NCBI GenBank assembly: GCA_036365455.1
Contig: JAWQUS010000017.1
Location: 930,001-994,000 of the forward strand
Length of the DNA stretch: 64,000 bases
Source: Macrosoma leucophasiata
Taxonomy: Eukaryota; Arthropoda; Insecta; Lepidoptera; Hedylidae
Direction: 5' to 3'
Shown: positions 9,801-24,500 of the stretch, piece after piece
Numbering within the stretch: the stretch's first letter is position 1
Layout of the letters: each line of letters starts with the position of its first letter
Position numbers and translations under genes: made by a program
The notes under the pieces: model-generated
Databases searched by the model: none
Seen by the model: only the letters and a program-made list of their open reading frames with translations
What the model was told of the DNA's origin: nothing

Positions 9801-12800
9801 ATGTTAAGTATTTAAAAAATTGCACAAGTTTTTACATGACAGATTTTTATAATCTTATCTCATCAAATCAAAGTATTTTACATTTGGGGCAAAGGGGTTT
9901 CGGACGATTCAGCCATCTAGATCGTCACTAGTCTTGACTGTAAAAGGTTAAAAAAAATAACGTGTCGCATAAGTCGTCTTAACGAAACCGCTCCCTCAAT
10001 ATCACCTTACCGATTCGTTTACGATGTACGTGGCGTGCTGAAATTACAGGGTTGGTTGCCATAATGGCTTGTATCAAGGACGGAAACTTTTTTGTTTTGG
10101 GAAAAGGACCCTTTTCTCTAAATAAATAAAAGACCACTATACATGTGTTCGGTCGATAGCAACGTGTCGTCTTAGGCTTTAAAAGGATCCTATTGCCCTT
10201 ATGTTGACAAAGCCTTCATAAAAACTTTTGAATGAAAGTCAACTCTTGTGATGAGTTGACTTTCAAGATGATAATTTTCTTTGTGTATAACAATTTAGAT
10301 AGCACAGTACAAGGCGCCTAGTTTTATATTTGCTTACTAGCGGTGCAATGTAAATTGTTATTGGTCATTTGATGTCATTTTCAATCGTCAATACCTACCG
10401 ATCCAACTGTTTCAAACGATAATTGACGATCAAGTGACATAGGATTTTCATTAGAAAAGTCGATATGGCTGATAAAAAAAAATAGATAGTTACGCCATTT
10501 CTGTTCTGTGATTGCGCGAAAAATTAGAAATTTTATGAAAATCTAACAGTCAGTACCTAACAGACATAACTGACCGTTAAGTTTTCATAAAATTTGTAAT
10601 ATTTCGGGCAGTTATCTATTTTTTTTTTTTACAAATAAATAAAATTTGAAGTGTCTGTTTGTAATATAAAAATAACCGCTTTTTACTAAATACATATGTA
10701 TATATACACGGTGCATATACCAAAACATGTTTTACAATTTTTGTCTATGTGTCTGTCTGTTTGGCGGGGCTAATCTTGGGAACGGCTTTACCGATTTTGA
10801 CGGGACTTCCAGTGCCAGATAGCTGATGTAATAAGGAGTAACTTAGGCTACTTTTATACTAGCTGCGCCCGCGATTTCGTCTGGGTAGATACTGAACAAT
10901 CATAAATTCTCACGCGGGTGAAGTCGCGGACACAGCTAGTTTTAAATAAACACAAGTAGAATAAGCGAAATCAGTCTAGTTTTTGTCGAGTTTTTATTAG
11001 CTTAGTAACACATTTAGCTATTCATTTTTATTACATAGGTAGATATCGTGTCTCTTTATCTACCACTCAATTCTTATCACCTCTGATGCGATTGAAGTTG
11101 TTGTTAACCGATTCGGTACGGGTAAACAACATCCATTGGTACCTAACTAATTACTTTTAGGTCGCCGGTTCGATGCCTGACCGAAGCCAAATTTTTCTTT
11201 CCATTATTATTTCTAAATTTACTCGCATGCGTATTGCGAAAAATAAATACATTTCAAATTTATTTAGCCTAAGAACCCTTTTCGCTCGCCAGTTGTCCAG
11301 TAAAGTAGATAAGAGCCGTCTCGAGACCAGCCGGCTTATTCCCATTAGTTCGATTCATTAGTTCGATCGTCGAACTAGTGAGAATTTCTTTCTCATCTGT
11401 TCAACAGTCGAACCAGTGAGAATTTTGACCGTCGAACTAATAAAGAGACGTGATGTGGATTTAGCCAGGTTAGCTCAAAGGATGCACCGTTAGGATGCAC
11501 GTGTTAGGTTTTTTTTGCTGACAGTAAAATTTTTACAATTCGACGGTCAAATCGATGAGAAAAAAAATTCTCACTAGTTCGACGATCGAACTAATAAAAA
11601 TAAAGGGACCAGCCGCCCACATAATTATATCTATTCAAAATAAAGCGGTTCTCAATTCCTGGTACTCGGCTGAACTCTTTGTACGCAATACAGTCATTTT
11701 TTATGTCTATCTACCTTCTTTTACATCACGTCTCCGCCGAATAAACAATTTCACTTGTAGCATACGTGCCTGACATACTCGTACTATCTGGAAAATGTTT
11801 GAGCAACTTTATTACATCCTTTTGCTCTTCTCTTCGTTTTAATTAAGACACCACTTTTGTTACATACGAAAGAAAATCACGGAAGCAAGTTTATTTAGTG
11901 CCGACTCTGATTGTTGACGACACTTTGAGGGTTCAAATTATGGGAATGCGTTACTTCTGCGTGGCTTCTGCAGAGCAAATGTGGACTTAAGTTTGATGCA
12001 GTTAAAGTCGAAATTTAGTTGCAATTTTAAAGCTTATATTTCTCGAATACAAACTTATGCGAAGTGGCAATTAAACGCATTGGTAAAAGTTGTGCGAGCA
12101 AGTCGGCAGTTCGACTTGGTTTTGATTTATATTCGAGTCAGACAAAAGTGTTTTGGCATGCGACATTTTTTTTGGGTCAAAATTGAGAATGCTCCGACGG
12201 CATCTTAGCTTGGTATTGAGAATATTGATAAGAAACTGCAACTAACACTGTCACATTTTTTTTCGCTACTACGCATGTAAGTGTTTTTTTTTAATGTAAC
12301 GGAAGTGGCAAACCCTCGTGCAGTTCACATTGATGAGCTCCAGTGACGGAGCTCGCGGGCGTAGGCACCACCGCATTACCTAATACACTTGCCGCTAAAT
12401 GGAAGTGTTCAGCACTATCGTGTTCCGGTCAGGTGGTAGTGTATAGCCCTGTAATTTCCGGCACAGAGGCATAACACCTTAGGCCTCAGGAGTGATAATG
12501 CATCTGCATTTTTACCTTGGTCTTCGTGTGGGTATCTATAGGCTGCAGTCATCCCTTAAAATCAATGTGAACTGCTTGCTTGTTTGCCACTTCATTTACA
12601 TAAAAAATAGCTTAGCTAGCCACATTAAATTGGGATATAGGACATTGTCCATTGTGCGTTATTAGACTTATCCAATAACGCACAATGGACAACGTCCTGC
12701 GATAGCCAATCCGCATGCCAAGCGTGGCGATTTTTCTTTATTTAATGAAGGTGGCAAACAAGTATACAGTTCACATTGATGTTAAGAGAGTTCTTAGGCC

Positions 12801-15469
12801 TTAGTTGTTATGTCTCTGTGATAGTTATAACAGGGCCATAAAAGCATATCTCTCTTATTTGGAGGCTTAAGTCCAGCAGTGGACATTCGGCTGACATGAT
12901 AATGATGATAATGATTACGTTTTTTTTTTCTTCTTAATTCTATAATCTTAATATATATAAATCTCGTGTCACAATGTTTGTCCTCAATGGACTCCTAAAC
13001 CACTTAACCGATTATAATAAAATTCGCACACCATGTGTAGTTCGATCCAACTTGAGAGATAGGATAGCTTACATTACGCTATGACTAATAGGAGCAGAGC
13101 AGCGCGGGCGAAGCCGGGGCGGGCCGCTAGTATAATTATATTAACTTTTCTGTGAGCTAGAGGTTAAAAACTGCTTCGAAGCTTATGCTATTCAGTAATC
13201 ACGAACAATAAAGAGCAAAATAAAATGCAATTTCTATTTGCATAATAATAAGCTGATTCAAAGAACTCATTATATATCCCCGCAACGTGTCAAGCACAAA
13301 CCATTTATTTCTCAGCATTCTCTAACAAGAGGATATCCCAATAGACCTCCATCTTAATAACAGTGAGAAAGCTAAGAAATATCTTAAATATTTCAACACA
13401 AGTCTCCCTCAGGACTCGCCTTGGATATTCACTTAGAGCTGTCTTATAAAATGTTATCTATGAAGACACTCTGCACGATATATCACATTCTGAAGTGACT
13501 GCTGGAAATTATTTAAGCTTTATATGAAGAATACATGTCTGTGATGATAATATTATGAATATTTGTGATATGAATAATGTAATTGCACCATACTGCAGGG
13601 TACTGTTCCTGCGCAAACATTCTTTATTTGTGAAATTGAAAGACTTCTAACTAAAACTCTGACTTATTTCAGGCACCATTGCACCATCCTAGTGATAGAT
13701 GTTATAGTTTATGATCAATTTAACACTATCATCACCCTTAGTAGTTACTGGAGAATGGGTTACACCAATGTATTTTTTTGGTAAAGTTAAAATCATCAAG
13801 ATTTTTGACAATTTTTTTTTGTATAACAAAACATAAATGATGGCATTTAGCTCTCATTTACGTTTTATTAAAAAAAAATCTGTTACATAAAATTTAATTT
13901 GAGAGAAACGTAATACAATAATTTCAATTCGTATTCTAAGCTAAGACATCAAGTCATCTTAAAGTACTGCAACGTGTCAAGCGTAAAACATTTTCTCAGC
14001 ATTCTTTAACAAGAGAATATCACCAACAGACCTTCGTCTTAGTAAAAATGAGAAAGCTAAGAAATATCTAAAATATTTCGACACCCCTTAGGACTCGTCT
14101 TGGATATTCACTGAGAGCTATCTTATAAACATTCTGAATATCACTTTCCATAGTGATTGCTAAAAATTATTTAAACTTTATATGAAAACCGGTCAAGTGC
14201 GTGTCAGGCCACGCGCAATGTAGTGTTCCGTAGTTTTAAGGTTTAAATGATGGAATGAAAAAAAATATATATTTTCTATGGAGTTGTTCAAATTTTCGAG
14301 TAAAATACATTTGGTGGACTATTACTCGCAAACTTGTGAAGCCAACTTAAGTGTGATAGTTTTCCTTTAAAATTCGTTATATGTAGCTACTATTGCCGTA
14401 ACCTTTGAATTCCTAACAACAACCGTTTAGTTGGTAGAGGGGGGGACACTTGACTCTAACGAAAATCGGCACTTTCAAGCTTAATAAGTCACGAACAGTT
14501 AACTAAAATGAAACATGATATTAGCACACCGCTAACATTTTTGAAAGACCTGTCCAACGATATCCCACACTATACAGAAAACGAAAAATATAATAAATGT
14601 GTTAATGTGGGTAGCCCAATTAAATCTGGCGTCTATAGTTAAACCAAGGTAGGTTATTTGTGAGACCTTGTCAATGCATTTGCACTTACAATACAAATTA
14701 TTTTCATGCAGGCATCTATGATCGTGTGCAATCAAATCAATATCAGTAGTGGTATGTATGTATGTATCTTCACGCCAGGTCCCTAATGGGGTAGGCAGAG
14801 AGTGTAGAGCGCCAGATATCCCGGTTCTGACAAACCTCTCGTGCCTCGTCTACTTTCATCATTCTGGTGTTAATTTTATTATATGCTGATATATGCATAA
14901 CCTTGGTTTTTTGTGTACTAATAACCATCCTGCATCATTTGACCATTTTAAGAGCATTGTGAGTGTTTTAATGCTAAATTATAGCGGCCCGCCCCGACTT
15001 CGCGCGGTGCAATTTTTCATTGATGATTTGATTTTTTACACTGTGTGTCTGAAAAACCCAAATATCTTACGGAACCCTATTCTTTCCAAAATAAAATATA
15101 GCCTATGTTACCCGTGAATAATGTAGCTTTCGAAAAGTGAAAGAATTTTTAAAATCGGTGCAGTAGTTATTGAGCCTATTCAATACAACCAAACAAACAA
15201 ACAAAGTTCAAAGTTCAAAGTCTTATTGCTTTCATGTAGGTACATGGTTTAGGTGTTATTTTAAGTAATTTGTATCGACGTGATACCCGTCGGGCGTAGC
15301 AATTAACATAGTTATATATTATTATTCTATATCTTAATCATAATACTTAGGCATTTTAATTATGAGTGAACAAAAAACAAAAAAAAAAAAAAACAAAACA
15401 AACAAACAAAGTTTTCCTCTTTATAATATTATTATATATTATATATAATATTCATATCTTTTATTTTAC

Positions 15470-15510
<41 letters not shown>

Positions 15511-18500
15511 TAGATATCCGCACATTACATGTAGGGGAGTTACCCTATGTCATTTTCTTACCCTATGTAACCGGACAAGACCGTAGAAGCGTTCGAAGGA
15601 GTTGCATGTTTTAAAAGTTATTTAAGTTATAATTTAAGTTTCCTTTTCCAGACATTCAACTGGGACAGGAGCACCAAGGATACCATACTGTCGTCCTTCT
15701 TCTGGGGGTACATCGTGTTGCAGATACCAGCTGGTATGATCGCTGGTCGCTTTGGCAGTAAGATACCGGTCTTCGGCAGCATGATCGTCACTGGTGTCGT
15801 TAACCTGTTTGTGCCATTTGCGGCTTCTAAGGTAAGGTGGAATATACTCTACTGTACATTTCATAGGCTAATCTCGTAATGCTCTTTTTATCGAGTACCA
15901 TAAATAAATCATCTAAGATCCGATTTACCTGTTCTACACTTGCGAGCTTTAAACTGGAATCACAAAAACTCAGAGTTACTTAAAATAATAATAATGTTGT
16001 TTAATATATTTTTCAAACAAAAATGGAAAGAAAAATTTGACTTCAGGTGTGACTCGAACTCGCGGCCACTGGGAATCTAGTCCAGCCGCTCTTCCAACTG
16101 AGCTACTGAAGCAGTGGCCGCGAGTTCGAGTCTCGCCTGAAGTCAAATTTTTCTTTCCATTTTTCTTTAAAAATTATATTTCACAAGCATGTGTTAATGC
16201 GAAATAATATAAAACAATGTTGCTTAATTTCATTGTTTACCCCCCGTTTATGTGATTCTAGTTTAAAGCTCGCAAGAGTATGTGCCGCCAATAAGTTTCT
16301 CTTAGTACTAAAGTGTTTCGCTGAGACGGTAACGCGGCCACATAGTTTCAAAACGCATTGAAGCCTTTGAAATGTGGGCCTACAAACGTATGCTGACTAT
16401 CAGCTGGACACATAAAGTTACCAATGAAGAGGTTGTCAGTCGAGCTGGTCAGAAGCGCCAAATCATGCAAACCATCAAACAGAGAAATGTTGGTTATTTA
16501 GGTCATATTATGCGATGTGACAGATACCAACTGCTGCAACTTATTAAGATGGGCAAAGTGGCTGGAAAAGATCAGTTGGCCGAAGAAAAAAAGTCGAGGC
16601 TGCGCAATATTCGCGAGTGGACCGGCATCAACAGCGCCGCTGAACTATTTCGTGTCGCAAAAGACACACACAAATTTTCCGAACTGACGGCCAACCTTCA
16701 CCAGTTGGAGAGGAACTACAAGAAGAAGAAGATAGTTTCAAAACTTAGGTCATTGAGGTAGCAACGTATATACATTAGAATCTGTATTGTTATGTAGATG
16801 TATGATATTCATTTACGATTCATGTAAACTGTACGATTGTTTTCCACTGTATATGCGCTGTATATGTGTTTACTCAAACTTGGGTACAATATAAAATAAT
16901 CTTATTTAGTTATACTTTTTTTTATGTAATGCTGCACAAGGTTTTTTATGTGAACTGCATGCTTGTTTACCTCTTCGTAAACAAGCATGCAGTTCACATT
17001 GATGTTACGTGATGACTGCAGCCTATACGTTGTCAAAATGCAAATGCGTTACCACTCCTGAGGCCTAAGGTGTTATGCCTCTGTGCCGAAAATTACAGGG
17101 CGGTATATTACCACCTGACCGGAACACGATAATGCTGAACACTACCATTTAGCGGCAAGTATATTAGGTAATGCGATGGTGCCTACGCCCGCGAGCTCTG
17201 TCACTGAAACTCGACCACCAGTAAAAACACTTACTTTCAAAGCTTTGATTATATGACATGTATATAATCAAACTTTTAAAGCTATAGTTTGAGCTTAATA
17301 AACTTCTTTTTGGTATCTTCCATCAGCTCCCATCGGCACGTTTTTATATGAGTGCATATAAAAATAGGACGGTTGACATATTGTATTTTTCGTAATCATA
17401 CATACGAATGAATAAAAGATTTGGATAGTAGGTTCGGATAAGTAACTTAGTGGTGAAGTGACTAGCTCAGTCACTTTAGCACTAAACTACTGCAGTCCTA
17501 CATGCTAGCGTCGAATTTATGTTTCCTCTTTTGATTACAATCGTCTCTGCGGCCGCTGAACAACATCCATTGATATTTTATTTATTATTTAAATTTAAAA
17601 AATACGATGCTTTGTTCTTGAGGCTTCTGAATCCTAAATCTTTGCACGCTAACATTTTAAGGCCCATCCTATAAATCCTAAATTACATACACACGTAGAA
17701 TACTAACAAGGCAGAAAAAATGTCCTCAAAAGGGGTTAAGAGCTATGGAGATGAATTCAAGCGATTTATTAAGAGAAATGCGTACAAAAGAAACACGATT
17801 CTTTCTTTTAGCACTTTGAAATTATGTCAAAGCAGTATACACTTTATTCTAAGTGAATAAAGCTGAAAATATGTATTAGGTTATTTAAATTGAGGCATTG
17901 TTTTTTTGGGGTGAAATCGAATACAAATCGAACATTGAATCATCATTTGGATTTCTATCATTTTCTTGAAAAAAGCTATTTTTTCAAGCCCATTACTGCT
18001 AATTCTTAAACCAACATACAATCAGTCTCCAGTAAATCCGATCAATCAATAGAAACAATATTTTCGGAGCGTTGGGATTTAATGAAATTCTATCGAGAAA
18101 ACTTCTTTGATTCAATATCTGTTTTGGAGAAACTTAGACAGTTGTGCTAAAGTAACCAAGCGTCCCCAGAGGTTAGCCTGTACTACATTTGTCTCTCTGG
18201 TAAAATTGGAGAATCTGTTCTCTATTGGTTAATAAACCAAAATTTCCCTAAAGCTCTCGAGTATGAAAATTTGATTATCCTTTATATGCTACGTTATGTT
18301 ATCCGATATTGGACACAAAATTATTTCATTTAAACAAAATTGTACGATTAGCGGCATATATTATTAATGCGGGTGATAGAGCTATTCCATCAAGACTGGT
18401 TCACTTATTTGTATTACTATACTAGCTGTTGTCCGCGGCATGTTTTCTCGCGTGGATGTTGTTTTATAATCCTGAATTTTCTTTGCTATAAATCTCACGG

Positions 18501-21500
18501 AGCCCGAGACTTTTCCAACGAATGCAAAACCGTGGAAATCGTTTCGTGCGTTCTGGAGTTATAGCGTCAGGAAGGAAAACCCGACTTATTTTTATATAAT
18601 TGATTTCAAGCTACTTTATCTTCACTTTTTAAAAGCATAATCGTTTTTAAGTTTGAAAATTGGTTAGCAAAACACTCCTTCCTAACTTTAGATTGTATCA
18701 GGCACTTGTGAACTATCTTTTTTTTTTCAGGGTGATTGGATAGCTGTTTGCGTTTGTCGTATCCTAATGGGTCTCGCTCAAGGCTTCTTGTATCCCTGTC
18801 TTCATGGACTATTGGGGCAATGGTCACCGGCCTCTGAACGGAGTCGGATGGGCACCTTTGTATATGCGGGTACGTAATTAGTTATAATATTAAAAAGCGG
18901 TGTACCACAGGGATAAATTTCGGTCCTCTCATGTTAATTTTCTAATCTGCCTTATAGACGATAACACTTATGTAAAGAGATATGCATGGGTGCTGTCAAT
19001 TTTAAAGATATCATATCATGAAAATGTGAATATTCTACAACAAATCATACAATGACATGTAATGATGAAATTGACTCCCAACATGCAAGCGATTCCTTGG
19101 CATATAAATTATTCTGCGGTTTCCGTTTATGAGTACTCATGACGTTAAACATAATATATTATTAAACGTAACTTCACGCCCGTAATCCCGGAAGGGGTAG
19201 GCAGAGGTAAATGCATGCATTCAATCATACATGCAAACACCCACGACTCGCCGGTTACGTTTTGGCCCATGTAACAGGTGGCGAACTTGTTGCCATCTTC
19301 GGGCACATTACCATACTCCGGGGTACTGGGAAACTTCCAGAAAATGGAAAAATCCCAATAGAAGCAGAGATAAAGGATTTTTAACCGTTATCTCTGATAG
19401 ACCCGACCCGGGAATCGAACCCAGGACCTCCTGCGTAATAGTAGTGGCCTGCTACCACTACGCTACTGAGGCAGTTAAAATATATTATTAACTCAATATT
19501 TATTCATTTATTTAGCTCATCGCAGGGCTTCATTAGAAATAGGACATTTCAACAGTGTCCTGGCAGATCCTACTACGGATGACGCCAGATTACTGTTGCA
19601 ACTATATCAATTGTCAATGGGCTAATGCTGTTAATTAATTATTTTTTTAAATAAAAAATGTTATTCATGTGAACGTATAGAGCGTCATGGTCTTTGACCA
19701 AGCTCTTTAAACGGAGAATAAAAAAATAAAAAAAAAAACCTCAATATTTGGTTGATGTTATGTGTTGCCATTGTTTTATTATGCGTTTAGACAAATCAAT
19801 CCCTACTATCTATCCCTTCCGGCTTGCTACTTGCCTCCGCCTAGACACATCAGGCTGCGCTCCACATCGCTGCTCCTGTGGTGCCCCTGGTCTCTCCTGC
19901 AGTAGAAGTGCCGGCAGATTCACCAGGCACGCCCAATTAAATGACATTCTGCGCCGAGCCCTTTCCACCGCCGGCGTGCCAGCCATATTAGAACCCAATG
20001 GCTTGGCACGTGACGATGGAAGGAGACCGGATGGTATGTCATTGATGCCCTGGAAGATGGGTAGGCCTTTGGTGTGGGACGCAACTTGCGTTGACACCTC
20101 AGCGCCATCCCATCTTCCAAGCACGGCGTGCTCCGCTGGCACTGCTGCTGCAACTGCGGAGACCCTGAAACAGCGCAAATGTAATACCCTTCCAAGGGAC
20201 TATATATTTGTGCCTTTCAGGGTCGAAACCCTTGGTCCATGGGGCCCCAGTGCTCGGCTCTTATTCAAAGAGATCGCAAAACGGCTGGTCGACACTGCCC
20301 GTGACCAGAAGGCTGGCCAATTTTTAGGTCAAAGAATCAGCATTGCCATCCAGCGAGGCAATGCTGCCAGTCTTCTGGGTACCATAACACAGGAAGGCAG
20401 TGATGCGGAATTTTTAGACGCATGTTGTTTGTAGTTTAGGTATAACTTTATTTTATGTAAATATTATTTAGCTTTTAAATATATTTTAATGTTTTTTTTT
20501 TAATTTGTAGATTAATTAAGGTTTTTTAATATATTGAGAAATTAATATAGCTACTAATAATTGTAATAGATATTGACTAAATTTGACAAAATAAATAGTA
20601 GAACAATAAAACACATTATTTGAAATAAATCACTACTAATATTATAATTGCGAAAGTAACTCTGTCTGTCTGTCTGTCTGTTACCTTTTCACGTAAAAAC
20701 GACTGAACTAATTTTAATGAAATTTGATACAGAGATGCTGACTTTGAGAAAGAACATAACCTACTTAGTTATTTATAAAATGACATCCACGCGGGCGAAG
20801 TCGCGGGCAATGCCTATTGTTTATAAAACGACATCCACGCGGGCAAAGCCACGGCAACAGCTAGTTTATAATACAGTTTTTTAATTTGAGTTAAATTCAC
20901 TCAGACATTAATTTCCTTTCGTATTATCAGGAGCCCAACTTGGCACAATCATCGAGATGTTGATGGCTGGTGCACTAGCTAACGGACCTTGGGGCTGGCC
21001 ATCAGTTTACTATGTAGCTGGTGCCACGTGCGTCATATGGTCCGTCGCCTGGATATTTTTCGGTGCTTCATCTCCTGGCACTAGCCGATGGATATCGAAA
21101 GAAGAGAAAAAGTACATCGAAACGAGCGCTGGATCAACTGACGTTAGTGAAAAGAAAGTGAGTGGTTATTTTTTTTGGCCTCAGGAGTGGTAACGAATCT
21201 GCATTTTGACCGTGGTCTTTTTGTGAGTATCTATAGGCTGCAGTCATCACTTAACATCAATGTGAACTGCATGCTAGTTTTCCACTTCCATATCACAAAA
21301 AATAAATACTTTTTATGCCTGTTTCAGCAAACACGAACTCCTTGGAAAAGCATTTGGACTTCGCTGCCTTTCTGGTCGATTTTGCTTGCTCATTGCGGTC
21401 AAAGTTTAGGTTTCTGGACTCTGCTCACTGAGATGCCCTCATATATGAGCAGTGTGCTCAATGTTGACATTAAAAGTGTAAGTACATCCTCATGAAATTT

Positions 21501-24500
21501 TAATGAATTTGATAGTTTATTTTTTTTTGTTTTTAGTTTTTTTTTGTAGTAAATAATGACCGTTTGATTCGTAGGGTCGCGGGTTCGATCCCCGCACCGG
21601 GATAAATATTTCTATGGCCTACAGATATTTGTTTCGGGTCTGGGTGTTTGTGTATGTGTTGTATGTGTACAACGGCACCCACGATACAGGTTTATACCTA
21701 CTGTGGAGCTGTGAGTGTAAGCGTATTTTATTTTTATTTATTTATTAGTGTTAACTCACCACCTATTTGATCTTTATTACAGAATGGTCAACTGTCAGCG
21801 TTGCCGTACGTTGCAATGTATTTCCTGAGCTTTATATTCAGTGGCCTCTCGGATTTCCTCATCAACAGGAACATAATCTCATTGAGGGTGTCAAGGAAGA
21901 TATTCAATACTATTGGTTTGTGTATTACTTATGTACAGGTGGTATATAAGGTGGTGGTGGTTTTATAATACACGGATAACATTTTCTTTTTTTGATATTA
22001 CATATTTATGTAACTGAGACAGTGAGACAGACTAAAAGGAATTGAAGTAATGATAATAATAACATTTTCGCATGTTTTCGCGAGCTTCATACATTTTATG
22101 AATTAAATTTTGCGGATTTTCTCGCGTATACAACACTGCCCAAACTTCTTCTTCTAATAATTGAAATTGATAATATTTTTATTGGTACAGTCCCAAGACA
22201 ACAGGTGTAAATAGAAAAATAGAAACATAAAGCTTGAAAAAAAAATCAAAAAGTATACAGTAATTAAAAAATTGTAAGGTATTTACCACAAAAAAATAAT
22301 GTATTATTTAAAAAAAAACATGAACACAAAAGTAAAATTAAAAAAAAATATCTATTGGTAAGTACCTTCTTCGATAATACCCAGTGTCTCACGGCTGCAC
22401 CAAATAAATTCCAGTTCAGCGATGTGTCAGGTTGAACCTGACGCTGATTTTCAACTGGAACCTATGTTTAATTCTCATAAAATAAATCTCATTGTACTAA
22501 AATTACTTAATTTACTTCATTAACGTTCCTGTTTCAGCGTTTTGGGGTCCAGCAGCAGCTTTGCTAGCTTTGTCATATATCCCCGCGGGTCACGTGACCC
22601 TCACAGTGGTCATGTTGGTAATAACTGTGGGACTCAACGGAGGGCATTATGCTGGATTTTTGGTTAGTACAATATTTTAATCATCAATCTTAGACTTTAC
22701 AAGACTATAAAGTTGTTAGTAATGAATTAAAGCAAGATAATATCTTGCTTTAATATATTATAATATTATAGTGTGATAAATTTTGATTGTGATTCCAAGT
22801 TGAATTTGTCCAGATTCCAGTTTTTTTTTTTAATTAATTTTGAAGAACCTGTAATTGTTATTGCAGTAGCAGTTGCCGTATATTTTTAGTTTTAATATAA
22901 CTCTATCACCAAAGTTTTCCAACCGAAGAGTTAATTAAATAAATAGGTATGGCAAACAGAGTAGCAGATCCGAGGATGAAAATGCTGTAATGTGTTAATA
23001 TTTGACTGGTGGTAAAGCTCCAGTGACGGAGCTCGCGGGCGTAGGCACCACCGCATTACCTAATATACTTGCCGCTAAATGGTAGTTTCAGCACTATCGT
23101 GCTCCGGTCAGGTCGTAATGTACGGCCCTGTAATATCCGGCGTAGAGGCATAACACCTTAGGCCTCAGGCGTGGTAACGCCCCTGCATTTTGACCTTGGT
23201 CCTTTGTGGGTGTCTATGAGCTGCAGTCATCACTTAACATCAATGTGATCTGCATGCTTGTTTGCCACTTCCATAAAATAAAAAGACCTTATGATTTGCT
23301 ACCATCGGTGGCATTGGTGGACGCCGGTTGAAAATAATTTAATTATAATACGGCAGGATTTTAGTGTGTAGGAACCTCATTGAGCCTTCTACTAGCTGTT
23401 GCCTGTTCCCTTAGGCGAAAAGAGGAGAAGCACTCATTGATTCTTTATAAAAAATGAGGCTCCTTCCTAAAAACATAGATACTCACCAGCTGGATGTACA
23501 TTTTTATGTTTTAATTCTTCACAGATCTCTCACATCGACCTCTCACCGAACTTCGCCAGTACATTGATGGGCATCACCAACGGTTGCGGCAACATTTTCT
23601 CGATCATGGCACCACTCAGCGTGTCTTTGGTTGTTCAAGATGAGGTAGGGTTAACAGTATAGTAATCCTCAGTTAAGGCATTGATCTAAATTTTTTCCCA
23701 ATTAGGACGTGTAATTTGTAACAAGTTGAGAAAAATATATCAGTAATGTGTGAAACTATCAATATATAGGTTGGGAAAAAAGTTTCTTCGCATATTTTAA
23801 GATAATACAAAACATTTTTTAATATAGTTTATTTCAATTTAACTAAAGTATGTATGTCCCATTTTGTTCGAAAACCTTTTGCCATCTTGTAGGTAGGGAC
23901 ATAATCTCATTGCTATAAAAATTTTGGGACTTCTCATCAAAATACCGCGACAAGTGAATTTGGCAGTCCTCTCGTGATGTTAACCTAACATTGCATAAAG
24001 AATTCTGAAGAGACCGAAACAGGTCGAAATCTGACGGTGCAAGGTCAGGACTATACGGCGGATGCATTAACACCTCCCAGCCAAACTCTCTTAATTTTTT
24101 CTGAGTAGCTATAGATGTGTGAGGTCTAGTGTTATCATGATGAAACACCACACCCCTTTTGTTGATCAATTCCGGCCGCTTTCTCTCAACTTTCTGCTTT
24201 AATCTTATCAGTTGTTCGCAGTAGATTTCAGAATCGATAGTCCTGCCTGGTGGTAATAGATCATAATGAATAATGCCCTTCCAATCCCACCACACTCACA
24301 ACATCACCTTATTGCGAGTTAACCCGGGTTTCGCCACAGTCTGTGAAGCCTGACCGGCCTTTGACCACGACCTTTTTCGCACGTTCTTGTCGTACGTGAT
24401 CAACTTTTCATCACCAGTTATCAGCTTCTTCAAAAATGATTCGGTTTCATAACGTCGTAATAAAGAATCACAAATGAGTACACGGTTCATTAGGTTTCTT

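Noticed and set aside
19810..20195. Two long minus-strand open frames opposite the retroelement domain
   Set aside because: They are shadows of the GC-richer sense coding at 19815-20434 and show no family resemblance.
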